A DNA stretch of 64,000 nt from Stagnihabitans lacustris (GCF_025950525.1 NZ_JAPDGS010000004.1:1-64000), one strand, 5' to 3'; shown: positions 38,680 through 46,997, counted from the stretch's first letter. Numbers and translations: made by a program. Notes: a model not told the origin generated them from the sequence alone.

Positions 38680-39122
38680 GCGCGGATCAACTGCCCCAGG
38701 GCTTCGACGACCAGCCTGTGATCCTCCATCTCTGGCAAGCCCGAGACCGTGGCCACCGCCACCATCGCGCCGCCCAACCGCAAGGGCACCGCCCCCCCCG
38801 ACAGCGCGTAATCGGCCTCGGACAGGCCTTCGGTGGCCAGATCGCGCCCCTTGGCGCGGAAGTCCAGCGTCACCGCCATCGAGGCCCGCCCCATATACAG
38901 CGCCAGGTTCGACTTGCGCCGCGCCCAATTGTCATTCTGCGCCGAAGACCCGGGCAGCGCCGCATGAAAGAAGCTGCGCCCCGCGTCGCGGATGTCGATG
39001 ACCACCGGCAGATCACGCGCCCGCGCCAGCCCCAACAGAAGGTGCCCCAGCTCCAGCGCCACATCCTCGCCCCAGGCCTGCAGCCCCAGCCCCGCCAGTT
39101 CGGTGTCGATATCTTGGCCCAT
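38676..39122 (-). CDS. UPF0303 / heme-degrading-domain (DUF336) family protein
   Basis: A 148-residue protein of the UPF0303 (DUF336, HbpS/GlcG-like) family, judged by the AQNDNWARRKSNLALYMGRA block (about residues 61-80) and the C-terminal SGGAVPLRLGGAMVAVATVSGL. Biochemical role is poorly known for the family. It lies between the two RutR-like genes and is translationally coupled to the second, so a part in pyrimidine metabolism or sensing is possible but unproven. Confidence 0.8.
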   Translation of the reverse strand: MGQDIDTELAGLGLQAWGEDVALELGHLLLGLARARDLPVVIDIRDAGRSFFHAALPGSSAQNDNWARRKSNLALYMGRASMAVTLDFRAKGRDLATEGLSEADYALSGGAVPLRLGGAMVAVATVSGLPEMEDHRLVVEALGQLIRA

Positions 39123-39167
39123 GGTCCCCCCCGGTTTTTCGCCAGAATGGCGGAAAGGGTGGCGGAG

Positions 39168-39797
39168 TCAAATGGCGCCGATGCCGCGCAGAAGGATAGA
39201 TTTGACCGCCTCGGTCGCCTCTTGCCATTCGGCATCGCCATAGGCCCCGCCATTCAGCGTCGCGGTCTGATGGCCGAAATCAGCATAATGCTGGGTCGTG
39301 GCCCAGATCATATACAAAAGATGGCGCGGCGAGATGGGCTTGATCTTGCCCTCCGCGATCCAGGCCTCGATCCGCGCGATCCGGTCTTCGGTCCAGCTGC
39401 GCAAGGTGGTTTCCAGGTAATCCTGGATCACCGGCGCGCCATGCATGACTTCGAATCCCCAGACCTTGGACCCATCGGGATGGGCGCGCGACAGGGCCAT
39501 CTTGGCCTCGATATAGGCGCCGATCCCCAGGGCCGGGTCATCCGAGACATCCATCGCCTCGGCCGCCTTCAGCCAGATTTCAAAGATGTTGCGCACGACG
39601 CGGCGGTAAAGGTCCTCTTTGGTGGCGAAATAATAATGCAGGTTGGCCTTGGGCAGGCCCGCAAGGTCCGCAATCACCTGCATCGTGGCGCCGCCAAAGC
39701 CCGCCTCGGCAAAGACCTTTTCGGCGGCCTGCAGGATCAGCGCCTCGTTGGCCTGCCGGATTTCCGAGCGTTTGGCGGGCGTCTTTGCGTCACTCAT
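39168..39797 (-). CDS. rutR: TetR-family regulator RutR-like, pyrimidine catabolism
   Basis: A 209-residue TetR regulator with helix-turn-helix GATMQVIADLAGLPKANLHYYF (about residues 37-58) and the RutR-type C-terminal block LLYMIWATTQHYADFGHQ. It is divergent from the amidohydrolase gene across 118 bp that holds two TGACC-N4-GGTCA palindromes, close to the E. coli RutR site (TTGACCANNTGGTCAA). It is inferred to repress both directions until pyrimidine is present. Confidence 0.88.
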   Translation of the reverse strand: MSDAKTPAKRSEIRQANEALILQAAEKVFAEAGFGGATMQVIADLAGLPKANLHYYFATKEDLYRRVVRNIFEIWLKAAEAMDVSDDPALGIGAYIEAKMALSRAHPDGSKVWGFEVMHGAPVIQDYLETTLRSWTEDRIARIEAWIAEGKIKPISPRHLLYMIWATTQHYADFGHQTATLNGGAYGDAEWQEATEAVKSILLRGIGAI

Positions 39798-39818
39798 CGC
39801 GGGCTTTCAGATTTATCT

Positions 39819-39832
39819 TGACCGATTGGTCA
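39819..39832. promoter_or_regulatory. RutR-type operator 1
   Basis: TGACCGATTGGTCA, within CTTGACCGATTGGTCAGG, is a TGACC-N4-GGTCA palindrome 22 bases upstream of the rutR-like start. It is centred exactly 30 bp from operator 2, about three helical turns. Confidence 0.78.
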
Positions 39833-39848
39833 GGTCGGGCGTTCACTC

Positions 39849-39862
39849 TGACCATAAGGTCA
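39849..39862. promoter_or_regulatory. RutR-type operator 2
   Basis: TGACCATAAGGTCA is a second perfect-arm TGACC-N4-GGTCA palindrome, 54 bases before the amidohydrolase start. Two in-phase sites suit cooperative binding or separate control of the two divergent promoters by the two RutR paralogues. Confidence 0.78.
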
Positions 39863-39915
39863 GGAAAAGAGTCGCGGCAAGGGCGTTAAGACCTTTGGGC
39901 GACAGGGAGACGAAA

Positions 39916-41166
39916 ATGGCGGGACTTGGTCAAAACCAGCGCATCAATTCTGCGCGTCTGTGGCAGAGCCTGGAGGATATGGCGCTGATCGGCCCCGGGG
40001 TTGCCGGCGGCTGCAACCGCCAGACCCTGACGGACGCGGACGCCGCGGGGCGCCGTCTCTTTCAGTCCTGGTGCGAGGCGGCCGGCATGACCATGGGCGT
40101 CGACACCATGGGCAACATGTTCGCGACCCGGGCGGGGGTCGATGCTGCGGCGCTTCCGGTCTATATGGGCAGCCATCTGGACACCCAGCCGACGGGGGGG
40201 AAATACGACGGTGTGCTGGGGGTTCTGGGGGCGCTGGAGGTCGTGCGCACGATGAACGACCTGGGTTTGCGCACCAAGCATCCGATCGTGGTGACGAACT
40301 GGACGAACGAAGAGGGCGCGCGCTTTGCCCCCGCCATGCTGGCCTCGGGCGTGTTCGCGGGCTTGCACACCGAGGATTACGCGAAATCGCGCCGCGATCT
40401 GGACGGCAAGTTGTTCGGTGAGGAACTGCGCCGCATCGGCTGGGAGGGCTCCGAAGTCACCGGCGCCCGCAAGATGAAGGCCATGTTCGAGCTGCATATC
40501 GAACAGGGCCCGATCCTGGAGGCGGCTGGCAAGACGATTGGCGTCGTGACCCACGGGCAGGGGCTTTGGTGGCTGGAAATCACCCTGACCGGCAAGGACG
40601 CCCATACCGGCAGCACGCCGATGGCGATGCGGGTGAACGCGGGTCTTGGCATGGCGCGGATCACCGAGCGCGTGCATCAGATCGCGATGTCGCATCAACC
40701 CGGGGCGGTGGGCGCGGTGGGGCAGGTGAAGGTCTTTCCGAACTCGCGCAACGTGATCCCGGGGAAGGTGGTGTTCACCGTCGACATCCGCTCGCCCGAA
40801 TTGGAGAAGCTGACCCTGATGCGCGGCGAGGTCGAACGCGCGGCGGCGGCGGTGGCGGCAGAACTCGGCCTTGGGTGTTCGATCGAGGCCGTCGGCCATT
40901 TCGATCCCGTCACCTTCGACCCCGGCCTGGTGGATATCGTGCGCAGCCAGGCCGAACGCCTCGGCCATAGCCACATGAACATCGTGAGCGGAGCCGGCCA
41001 CGACGCCTGCTGGATCAACCGCGTGGCACCGACCACGATGATCATGTGCCCCTGCGTGGATGGCCTAAGCCACAACGAGGCCGAGAGCATCAGCCCTGAA
41101 TGGGCGGCCGCTGGGACGGACGTGATGCTCCATGCGGTCTTGCAGGTAGCGGAGGTGGTGGAGTGA
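39916..41166 (+). CDS. Zn-dependent amidohydrolase, beta-ureidopropionase/N-carbamoylase type
   Basis: A 416-residue M20-family metal-dependent amidase of the N-carbamoyl-amino acid/allantoate amidohydrolase group. Metal ligands are visible in YMGSHLDTQPTGGKYDG (His and Asp, about residues 82-98), NWTNEEGARF (Glu pair) and ELHIEQGPIL. The DGLSHNEAE motif near the end is typical. Next to dihydropyrimidinase it is inferred to hydrolyse N-carbamoyl-beta-alanine to beta-alanine, CO2 and ammonia, the last step of reductive pyrimidine breakdown. GGGAGA precedes the ATG. Confidence 0.9.
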   Translation: MAGLGQNQRINSARLWQSLEDMALIGPGVAGGCNRQTLTDADAAGRRLFQSWCEAAGMTMGVDTMGNMFATRAGVDAAALPVYMGSHLDTQPTGGKYDGVLGVLGALEVVRTMNDLGLRTKHPIVVTNWTNEEGARFAPAMLASGVFAGLHTEDYAKSRRDLDGKLFGEELRRIGWEGSEVTGARKMKAMFELHIEQGPILEAAGKTIGVVTHGQGLWWLEITLTGKDAHTGSTPMAMRVNAGLGMARITERVHQIAMSHQPGAVGAVGQVKVFPNSRNVIPGKVVFTVDIRSPELEKLTLMRGEVERAAAAVAAELGLGCSIEAVGHFDPVTFDPGLVDIVRSQAERLGHSHMNIVSGAGHDACWINRVAPTTMIMCPCVDGLSHNEAESISPEWAAAGTDVMLHAVLQVAEVVE

Positions 41167-41600
41167 GGCTCTTTCTTAGCACGTTGGTGCTGGCTTTTCT
41201 GACGGCTTCTCCCGTTTTCGCGCAGTCAACTTGCCAGGTGGCGGAAATCCTCTTTGGCCCGATCAAGTTAGACAAAGTCATCTACCCTGACGGTGGCTAT
41301 GAAACGGCAATCGTTCGCTCTGACACGTTTGACAACCCCGACAAACCCTATGGCGCCATATTGGGTGAGATAACGGTGGATCGCGGAGGATTCGCAGTTC
41401 GAACACCCGCTCAAACAGTCGTCGGGGTAATTGGGCCAGACCTTAAGGTTGAGGGCTGGGACGAAGTTTGTGGCGGGTCAAGTGAGGTCGTCATCGCCCC
41501 GATCAACAAGGGAAACTACGCAACTCTGATCGACAACAAACCTGTCGGAACTGTCAGCGGTTTTTTCCCAGCGAATGATTTCGGTGTCCCTAGCGAGTAG
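41163..41600 (+). CDS. Hypothetical exported protein
   Basis: A 145-residue protein with a GTG start overlapping the amidohydrolase stop (GTGA). It has a clear signal peptide (VRLFLSTLVLAFLTASPVFA, cleavage before QST). Two cysteines (STCQVAE and EVCGGSS) could form a disulfide in the periplasm. I do not recognise the family. Base composition is lower in GC than its neighbours and codon use is less biased, so it may be a recent arrival between two conserved catabolic genes. Its position implies co-transcription. Confidence 0.65.
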   Translation: MRLFLSTLVLAFLTASPVFAQSTCQVAEILFGPIKLDKVIYPDGGYETAIVRSDTFDNPDKPYGAILGEITVDRGGFAVRTPAQTVVGVIGPDLKVEGWDEVCGGSSEVVIAPINKGNYATLIDNKPVGTVSGFFPANDFGVPSE

Positions 41601-41653
41601 GACCTCACCGAAGCTTTCTTTTGACTTTGGCTCCACACAACGAGGTAGGGACC

Positions 41654-43105
41654 ATGACCACCATCATCAAGAACGGCACCATCGTCACCGCCGACCTGAC
41701 CTATCAGGCCGATGTCCGCATCGAGAACGGCGTGATCACCGAGATCGGGCCGAACCTCAAGGGCGGCCAAGAGCTTGACGCCACCGGCTGCTATGTCATG
41801 CCTGGCGGCATTGACCCGCATACCCACCTGGAGATGCCCTTCATGGGCACCTACTCGGCCGACAATTTCGAATCCGGCACGCGGGCGGCGCTGAGTGGCG
41901 GCACGACCATGGTTGTCGATTTCGTCCTGCCGGGCCAGGGTCAGGGGCTGATGGATGCCGCCCAAATGTGGCACAACAAGTCGGGCAGGGCCTCTTGTGA
42001 CTATTCCTACCACATGGCCGTCACCTGGTGGGGGCAGAAGGTCTGGGACGATATGGAGCTGTCGGTCAAGGCCGGCATGACCTCCTTCAAGCACTTCATG
42101 GCCTATAAGGGCGCCTTGATGGTCAATGACGACGAGATGTATCAGTCCTTCCGCCGCGTCGGAGACCTCGGCGGCCTTGCCATGGTCCATGCCGAAAACG
42201 GCGATGTGGTGGCTGAACTCACCGCCCGCCTGATCGCCGAGGGCAACACCGGCCCCGAGGCGCATGCCTATTCCCGCCCCCCCCAGGTCGAGGGCGAGGC
42301 CACCAACCGCGCCATCATGATCGCCGACATGGCGGGCGTGCCTTTGTATGTCGTCCATACCTCGTGTGAGGAGGCCCATGAGGCCATCCGCCGCGCCCGC
42401 CAACAGGGCAAACGCGTCTGGGGCGAGCCCTTGATCCAGCACCTGACTTTGGACGAAAGCGAATACATGAACCCGGATTGGGACCATGCCGCACGCCGCG
42501 TCATGTCGCCGCCCTTCCGGGACAAAAAGCACCAGGACAGCCTTTGGGCGGGTCTGCAAAGCGGGTCGCTGTCCTGCGTGGCCACCGACCACTGCGCCTT
42601 TACCACCGACCAGAAGCGCTTCGGGGTGGGCAATTTCTCCAAGATCCCGAATGGGACTGGGGGGCTGGAGGACCGGATGCCGATGCTTTGGACGCATGGG
42701 GTTGCCACCGGCCGCCTGACGCCCAATGAGTTCGTGGCGGTGACAAGCACCAACATCGCAAAGATCCTGAACTGCTATCCGAAAAAGGGCGCGGTTCTGG
42801 TGGGGGCCGATGCCGATCTGGTCGTCTGGGACCCGTCGCGCGAAAAGACCATCACCGCAAGCGCCCAGCAATCCGCCATCGACTACAACGTCTTCGAGGG
42901 CCAGAAGGTCAAAGGCCTGCCGCGCTATACGCTGACCCGCGGCCATGTGGCGGTGAACGACGGCAGGGTCGAAACCCGCGAGGGCCACGGGGCTTTCGTC
43001 GCCCGCGAGGCCCGTCCGGCCGTCAACCGCGCGCTGAGCGCCTGGAAAGACCTGACCGCCCCGCGTCCCGTGGCGCGGACGGGAATTCCTGCGACGGGGG
43101 TGTGA
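41654..43105 (+). CDS. hydA: Dihydropyrimidinase / D-hydantoinase
   Basis: A 483-residue amidohydrolase opening dihydrouracil or dihydrothymine to N-carbamoyl-beta-amino acids. Key residues: GGIDPHTHLEMPFMG (two His, about residues 53-67), the carboxylated lysine in SFKHFMAYKGALM, HAENGDVV, the VVHTSCEEAHEAI block and VATDHCAF (Asp). The ATG at 41654 has GAGGTAGGG upstream. Together with the amidohydrolase it gives two of three steps; the dihydropyrimidine dehydrogenase (preA/preT) is not in the window. Confidence 0.95.
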   Translation: MTTIIKNGTIVTADLTYQADVRIENGVITEIGPNLKGGQELDATGCYVMPGGIDPHTHLEMPFMGTYSADNFESGTRAALSGGTTMVVDFVLPGQGQGLMDAAQMWHNKSGRASCDYSYHMAVTWWGQKVWDDMELSVKAGMTSFKHFMAYKGALMVNDDEMYQSFRRVGDLGGLAMVHAENGDVVAELTARLIAEGNTGPEAHAYSRPPQVEGEATNRAIMIADMAGVPLYVVHTSCEEAHEAIRRARQQGKRVWGEPLIQHLTLDESEYMNPDWDHAARRVMSPPFRDKKHQDSLWAGLQSGSLSCVATDHCAFTTDQKRFGVGNFSKIPNGTGGLEDRMPMLWTHGVATGRLTPNEFVAVTSTNIAKILNCYPKKGAVLVGADADLVVWDPSREKTITASAQQSAIDYNVFEGQKVKGLPRYTLTRGHVAVNDGRVETREGHGAFVAREARPAVNRALSAWKDLTAPRPVARTGIPATGV

Positions 43106-43536
43106 TGAGGAGCTGGCTGGCACGATCAGGCCTCGATGGCAGGTTTCTGGTTCTTTGCCTTGCCTTCGTGCTGGCTCCCCTCGTCTTGAGCAGCATGACG
43201 TTTGCCGGAAACTACAGCGGCCTTCCCCTGGTCGCGATCATCTCCTTCGGAGGTCTCGTCCTTGGCAGGGCTGGGCTTTGGTCGCTGGTCTGGCGCATCA
43301 CGCAGGCCAGGGGCAGCAACGAGCGGCTTTCGGCCTTGCTCTCATCATGGGCGCTGTCGCTGGCGGGGGCGCTGTGCCTGTCGCTTGTGGCACGGTCTGG
43401 CAGGGAAGAGGTCCCATGGTCTCTCGTTCTGCGCGACACGGCAGGATTGGGGTTTCTGGGCATGGTCGTCATGTGCCTTCTGGTGCCCCACCTCTATTCG
43501 GATAGCGCCCCTACCAAGGACGTGCGAGCCCCATGA
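43105..43536 (+). CDS. Small integral membrane protein of the pyrimidine operon (I)
   Basis: A 143-residue protein with about four hydrophobic segments (for example FLVLCLAFVLAPLVLSSM near the start, then LPLVAIISFGGLVLG). No recognised family. The ATG overlaps the hydA stop (TGATG), with a GTG codon just before it as an alternative. Its end overlaps the next gene by 4 bases. Location inside the catabolic/transport operon suggests a membrane accessory role, by context only. Confidence 0.65.
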   Translation: MRSWLARSGLDGRFLVLCLAFVLAPLVLSSMTFAGNYSGLPLVAIISFGGLVLGRAGLWSLVWRITQARGSNERLSALLSSWALSLAGALCLSLVARSGREEVPWSLVLRDTAGLGFLGMVVMCLLVPHLYSDSAPTKDVRAP

Positions 43537-44036
43537 CCCTCCGCACTCTCCTCCGTGACCGCCTCGGCTTCGACGCCATCTACGCCCAATCCGTCGTCGT
43601 TGTCCTCTGCGGTGTGATCCTGGAACTCGGCGCGGTCGTCCTGATCAATGCCATCGGACAGGACATTACTTATTTCGGCGTCATGGGCCCCGAGTTGCTG
43701 ATCTTTGCCGCCGCCGGAGCCTATTACCTGGCCAGCGCCAGCATCGGCTATGGCCTGGCCTTCTGGACCCTGCAGGCCTTCGGCCCGCCCGCCCTGATCA
43801 CCCGCGTCCTGGCCCTGCTTCTCTCGCCCCTGGGCTGCGCTTTCATCGGCGCCACGGCCTTCATCGCGATGGAGGACGGCAGCTTTGGCCCCAATCTTGC
43901 GGGCATCCTGACCGGCGCGCTGGTGATCTCTTATGCGCCTTTGGGCTTGCCCCTTCTCGTGGCCTCCTTCATGGCGGCCCGCACCATCAAAAAATCCCGC
44001 GTCAACGCGGAAGCCGTCTTCGGAGGAAGCCTTTGA
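43533..44036 (+). CDS. Small integral membrane protein of the pyrimidine operon (II)
   Basis: A 167-residue protein with four to five hydrophobic stretches (SVVVVLCGVILELGAVVL; LLIFAAAGAYYLASASIGYG; LTGALVISYAPLGLPLLVA). No family recognised. Its start overlaps the previous gene (ATGA) and its stop overlaps the TTG start of the ATPase, so all three are translationally coupled. It could be an accessory to the downstream importer. Confidence 0.65.
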   Translation: MTLRTLLRDRLGFDAIYAQSVVVVLCGVILELGAVVLINAIGQDITYFGVMGPELLIFAAAGAYYLASASIGYGLAFWTLQAFGPPALITRVLALLLSPLGCAFIGATAFIAMEDGSFGPNLAGILTGALVISYAPLGLPLLVASFMAARTIKKSRVNAEAVFGGSL

Positions 44037-44827
44037 CCGACCCCATCACCCAATCGCCCGTGATCGAGGCCAAATCCGTCAACCTGGTCTTCCAGACGAA
44101 TGACGGCCCGGTCCAGGCGCTGAAAGACGTGAACCTGATTATCAACCAGGGCGACTTCGTGTCGTTCATCGGTCCTTCGGGCTGCGGCAAGACGACCTTC
44201 CTGCGTGCCATCGCGGCTTTGGAGCATCCGACCTCGGGCACGCTGACCGTCAACGGCATGCCCCCCGACGAGGCGCGGCGCAAACGCGCCTATGGCTATG
44301 TCTTTCAGGCGGCGGGCCTTTATCCCTGGCGCACGATTGCCAAGAACATCTCGCTTCCTCTGGAAATCATGGGGTTTTCCAAAGAGGAACAACAGACCCG
44401 CACCCAGCGCGTCCTTGACCTCGTCGACCTTGGCGGCTTCGGCCAGAAATTCCCCTGGCAGTTGTCGGGCGGCATGCAGCAACGCGCCTCTATCGCGCGC
44501 GCCTTGGCCTTCGACGCCGATATCCTGTTGATGGACGAACCCTTCGGCGCGCTGGATGAAATCGTCCGCGACCGGCTGAACGAGGAACTGCTTTCCCTCT
44601 GGGCCCGCACCGGGAAAACCATCGGCTTCGTCACCCATTCGATCCCCGAGGCCGTCTATCTTTCGACCAAGATCGTCGTCATGTCGCCGCGCCCGGGGCG
44701 GATCACCGATGTCATCGACAGCCCCCTTCCGCGCCACCGCCCGCTGGATATCCGCGACACCCCCGCCTTCATCGAAATCGCCCACCGCGTGCGCGAGGGC
44801 CTGCGCGCCGGTCACGCCCATGACTGA
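44033..44827 (+). CDS. ABC transporter ATPase, NitT/TauT/SsuB type
   Basis: A 264-residue ATPase. Walker A is GPSGCGKTT (about residues 45-53), the signature LSGGMQQRASIARAL, Walker B ILLMDEPFGALDE, with switch His in VTHSIPEAV. The start is TTG at 44033, chosen because GGAGG lies 6 bases upstream and no ATG is available. It powers the two permeases at 45268 and 46149. Operon context points to a pyrimidine or related nitrogen compound as substrate. Confidence 0.92.
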   Translation: MTDPITQSPVIEAKSVNLVFQTNDGPVQALKDVNLIINQGDFVSFIGPSGCGKTTFLRAIAALEHPTSGTLTVNGMPPDEARRKRAYGYVFQAAGLYPWRTIAKNISLPLEIMGFSKEEQQTRTQRVLDLVDLGGFGQKFPWQLSGGMQQRASIARALAFDADILLMDEPFGALDEIVRDRLNEELLSLWARTGKTIGFVTHSIPEAVYLSTKIVVMSPRPGRITDVIDSPLPRHRPLDIRDTPAFIEIAHRVREGLRAGHAHD

Positions 44828-44870
44828 CCCGAGAGCCGCCGAAATGCCGTCCCTTCATTCATCTTTTCAG

Positions 44871-44906
44871 AAATATCCCGGGGGGTCCGGGGGGCTGGCC
44901 CCCCGG
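44871..44906 (-). repeat. Short copy E of the 3'-end element, opposite to local transcription
   Basis: On the minus strand: hairpin CCGGGGGGC/GCCCCCCGG (44887-44906), then CCCCCCGGGATATTT, then GATGAAT. It sits in the 108-bp gap between the ATPase and the SMR-like gene, both on the plus strand, so unlike the other copies it does not follow a gene on its own strand. Confidence 0.65.
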
Positions 44907-44935
44907 CGCTCTCCCCTAAAATCAAGGGTGCAGGC

Positions 44936-45271
44936 ATGAACGCCGTCACCCTCACCTATCTTGGCCTGTCGACCGGGGTCTTCATGGTGGCCAACAGCCT
45001 GCTGAAGACCTATGCCACGGGCAGCAAGCCGCTGTTTCTGATCGCGGCGCTGGCTGCCTTCTGCCTTGGGAATTTCCTGATGGTCAAGGTCATGCAGGCC
45101 AATGGCCTGGGCCTTGCGCTGGCCCTCAGCCTCGTCTTCCAACTCGTGGCCGTGACGCTCATCGCCTTCCTCTTCTTCGGCGAGCGCCCCAGCGCGCTGC
45201 AAGTGGCGGGCGTCGTCCTGGGGTTGGTCTCCATCGCCCTGATCGCCTGGCCGCAGGGGGGCGCGACATGA
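44936..45271 (+). CDS. SMR/EamA-like four-helix membrane protein lacking the EmrE glutamate
   Basis: A 111-residue protein with four predicted helices, similar in length and in its last helix pair (FFGERPSALQVAGVVLGLVS) to small multidrug resistance proteins. At the position of EmrE Glu14 the alignment YLGLSTGVFMVANSLLK gives a phenylalanine, so proton-coupled drug export is unlikely. Its stop overlaps the next permease gene (ATGA). Being embedded in an ABC importer operon suggests an accessory or substrate-specific partner; this is inference. Confidence 0.7.
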   Translation: MNAVTLTYLGLSTGVFMVANSLLKTYATGSKPLFLIAALAAFCLGNFLMVKVMQANGLGLALALSLVFQLVAVTLIAFLFFGERPSALQVAGVVLGLVSIALIAWPQGGAT

Positions 45272-46152
45272 GGACCGCAGCCCCCGTCCTTGCCGTGATC
45301 GGTCTGATCCTGGTGCTGTGGTATGGCGCGACGGTCTGGCTGAATGCGGCCTGGACCTATGACCAGGCGGCGCGCGATGGCACCGAGGTGACGTTCGCCA
45401 CGCTTGTGTCCGATACGATGGCGCAGGAACGTCCCGTGCTGCCGCCGCCCCACCAGGTTGCGGCGGAGCTTTGGAAGGGCCTCACCGCCTATGCGCCCAC
45501 CTCCAAGAAATCGCTGGTCTATCATGGGCTTGTGACGCTGACGTCAACCTTCTGGGGCTTTGTCTTTGGCACCCTGCTGGGCAGCCTCATGGCCGTGGTC
45601 ATCGTGCGCAGCCGGGTGGCAGAGATGGGCTTGATGCCCTGGGCCGTCATCAGCCAGACCATTCCCGTCGTGGCCATCGCGCCGATGATCGTGGTCTTGT
45701 CCAACACGCTGGGCTTTGGCGAGCGTCTGGGCGTCGAAAACCAGCTGGTGTCGAAAACGATCATCGCGGCCTATCTGTCTTATTTCCCGGTCCTGGTCGG
45801 TATGGTCAAGGGGTTGCGGGCGCCGGATCAGATGCAACTGGACCTGTTGAAAACCTGGGGCGCCTCGGACCTGCAGACCTTTCGGCTGCTGCGCCTGCCG
45901 TCCTCGATGCCCTATCTTTTCGCCTCGCTGAAGGTGGGGATCGCCGCCAGCCTGGTCGGCGCCATCGTGGGCGAATTGCCCACCGGCGCCATCGAGGGGC
46001 TTGGCGCGCGGATGCTGATCGGGTCGCAGTTCGGCTCTCCCATCGTCGTCTGGTCCGCGCTTTTTGCCGCGGCGATCCTGGCGGGCGGGTTGATCCTGAT
46101 CCTGCGCGCGGCTGAAACCGCCATCAACAAGCGCATGGGGGGGCGGACATGA
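45268..46152 (+). CDS. ABC transporter permease, NitT/TauT type (first)
   Basis: A 294-residue inner-membrane permease with the family loop LDLLKTWGASDLQTFRLLRL (about residues 191-210) and a helix-rich body (SQTIPVVAIAPMIVVLS). It is longer at the N-terminus than many members, with a periplasmic segment after the first helix. It overlaps both neighbours by 4 bases. Confidence 0.9.
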   Translation: MRTAAPVLAVIGLILVLWYGATVWLNAAWTYDQAARDGTEVTFATLVSDTMAQERPVLPPPHQVAAELWKGLTAYAPTSKKSLVYHGLVTLTSTFWGFVFGTLLGSLMAVVIVRSRVAEMGLMPWAVISQTIPVVAIAPMIVVLSNTLGFGERLGVENQLVSKTIIAAYLSYFPVLVGMVKGLRAPDQMQLDLLKTWGASDLQTFRLLRLPSSMPYLFASLKVGIAASLVGAIVGELPTGAIEGLGARMLIGSQFGSPIVVWSALFAAAILAGGLILILRAAETAINKRMGGRT

Positions 46153-46994
46153 GCCTGACACTGGCCATCCTGATCTGGCTTGGGCTTTGGGGGGTGAACA
46201 CCTGGGCCGCGCAAAGCCGCTTTGCCCGGTCGCGGGCCGTGCGGCTGATGATCCCGACGCTGTTTGGCCTGGCGGTTCTGTGCCTGTGGCAAGGCATCGT
46301 CACCGGGCTGAACGTGCCCGAGGTCGTGCTTCCCGCCCCCTCGCGCATCGCAGGCGCCATTGCGGCGAATGGTCCGATCCTTTGGGCCGATTTCGTCCAG
46401 ACCATCCTGAAGGGCGGTCTTGCGGGCTATGTGATCGGCGCGGGGGCGGCTGTGGTTGTGGCTGTCATCGTCGACCGCGTGCCCTTTTTGCGGCGCGGCC
46501 TTTTGCCGGTGGGGAATTTCGTCGCGGCCCTGCCCATCGTCGGCGTGGCGCCGATCATGGTCATGTGGTTCGGTTTCGACTGGCAGTCCAAGGCCGCCGT
46601 CGTCGTCATCATGGTGTTCTTTCCGGTCTTGGTGAACATGGTGGCGGGGCTTGCCGCCGCCGACCGGATGCAACGCGACCTGATGGAGACCTGGGGCGCT
46701 TCGGCGGGTCAACGCCTGCGCCACCTGGGCCTGCCTGCCGCAATGCCGTTTTTGTTCAACGGGTTGAAGATCGCGGCGACCTTGGCCCTGATCGGGGCCA
46801 TCGTGGCGGAGAACTTCGGCTCTCCGACTTTGGGGATGGGGTTTCGCATCTCGACCGCGGTGGGGCAACTGGATTTGCCCCTGGTCTGGGCCGAGATCGC
46901 GGTGGCGGCCTTGGCGGGGTCGGTGTTTTACGCGCTGGTCTCCTGGATCGAGACGCGCGTGACCTTCTGGCACCCCTCGCAGCGCGGCGCCTAA
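46149..46994 (+). CDS. ABC transporter permease, NitT/TauT type (second)
   Basis: A 281-residue permease with FVAALPIVGVAPIMVMWFGF (about residues 122-141) and docking loop RDLMETWGASAGQRLRHLGL. It would pair with the preceding permease. The operon ends here on a hairpin. The likely binding protein lies beyond an inserted opposite-strand gene at 47853. Confidence 0.9.
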   Translation: MSLTLAILIWLGLWGVNTWAAQSRFARSRAVRLMIPTLFGLAVLCLWQGIVTGLNVPEVVLPAPSRIAGAIAANGPILWADFVQTILKGGLAGYVIGAGAAVVVAVIVDRVPFLRRGLLPVGNFVAALPIVGVAPIMVMWFGFDWQSKAAVVVIMVFFPVLVNMVAGLAAADRMQRDLMETWGASAGQRLRHLGLPAAMPFLFNGLKIAATLALIGAIVAENFGSPTLGMGFRISTAVGQLDLPLVWAEIAVAALAGSVFYALVSWIETRVTFWHPSQRGA

Positions 46995-46997
46995 AGC

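Noticed and set aside
41163-41600. Pseudogene remnant between the amidohydrolase and hydA genes
   Set aside because: It has an intact frame, a clean signal peptide and a coupled start, so it is kept as a hypothetical gene despite its different base composition.
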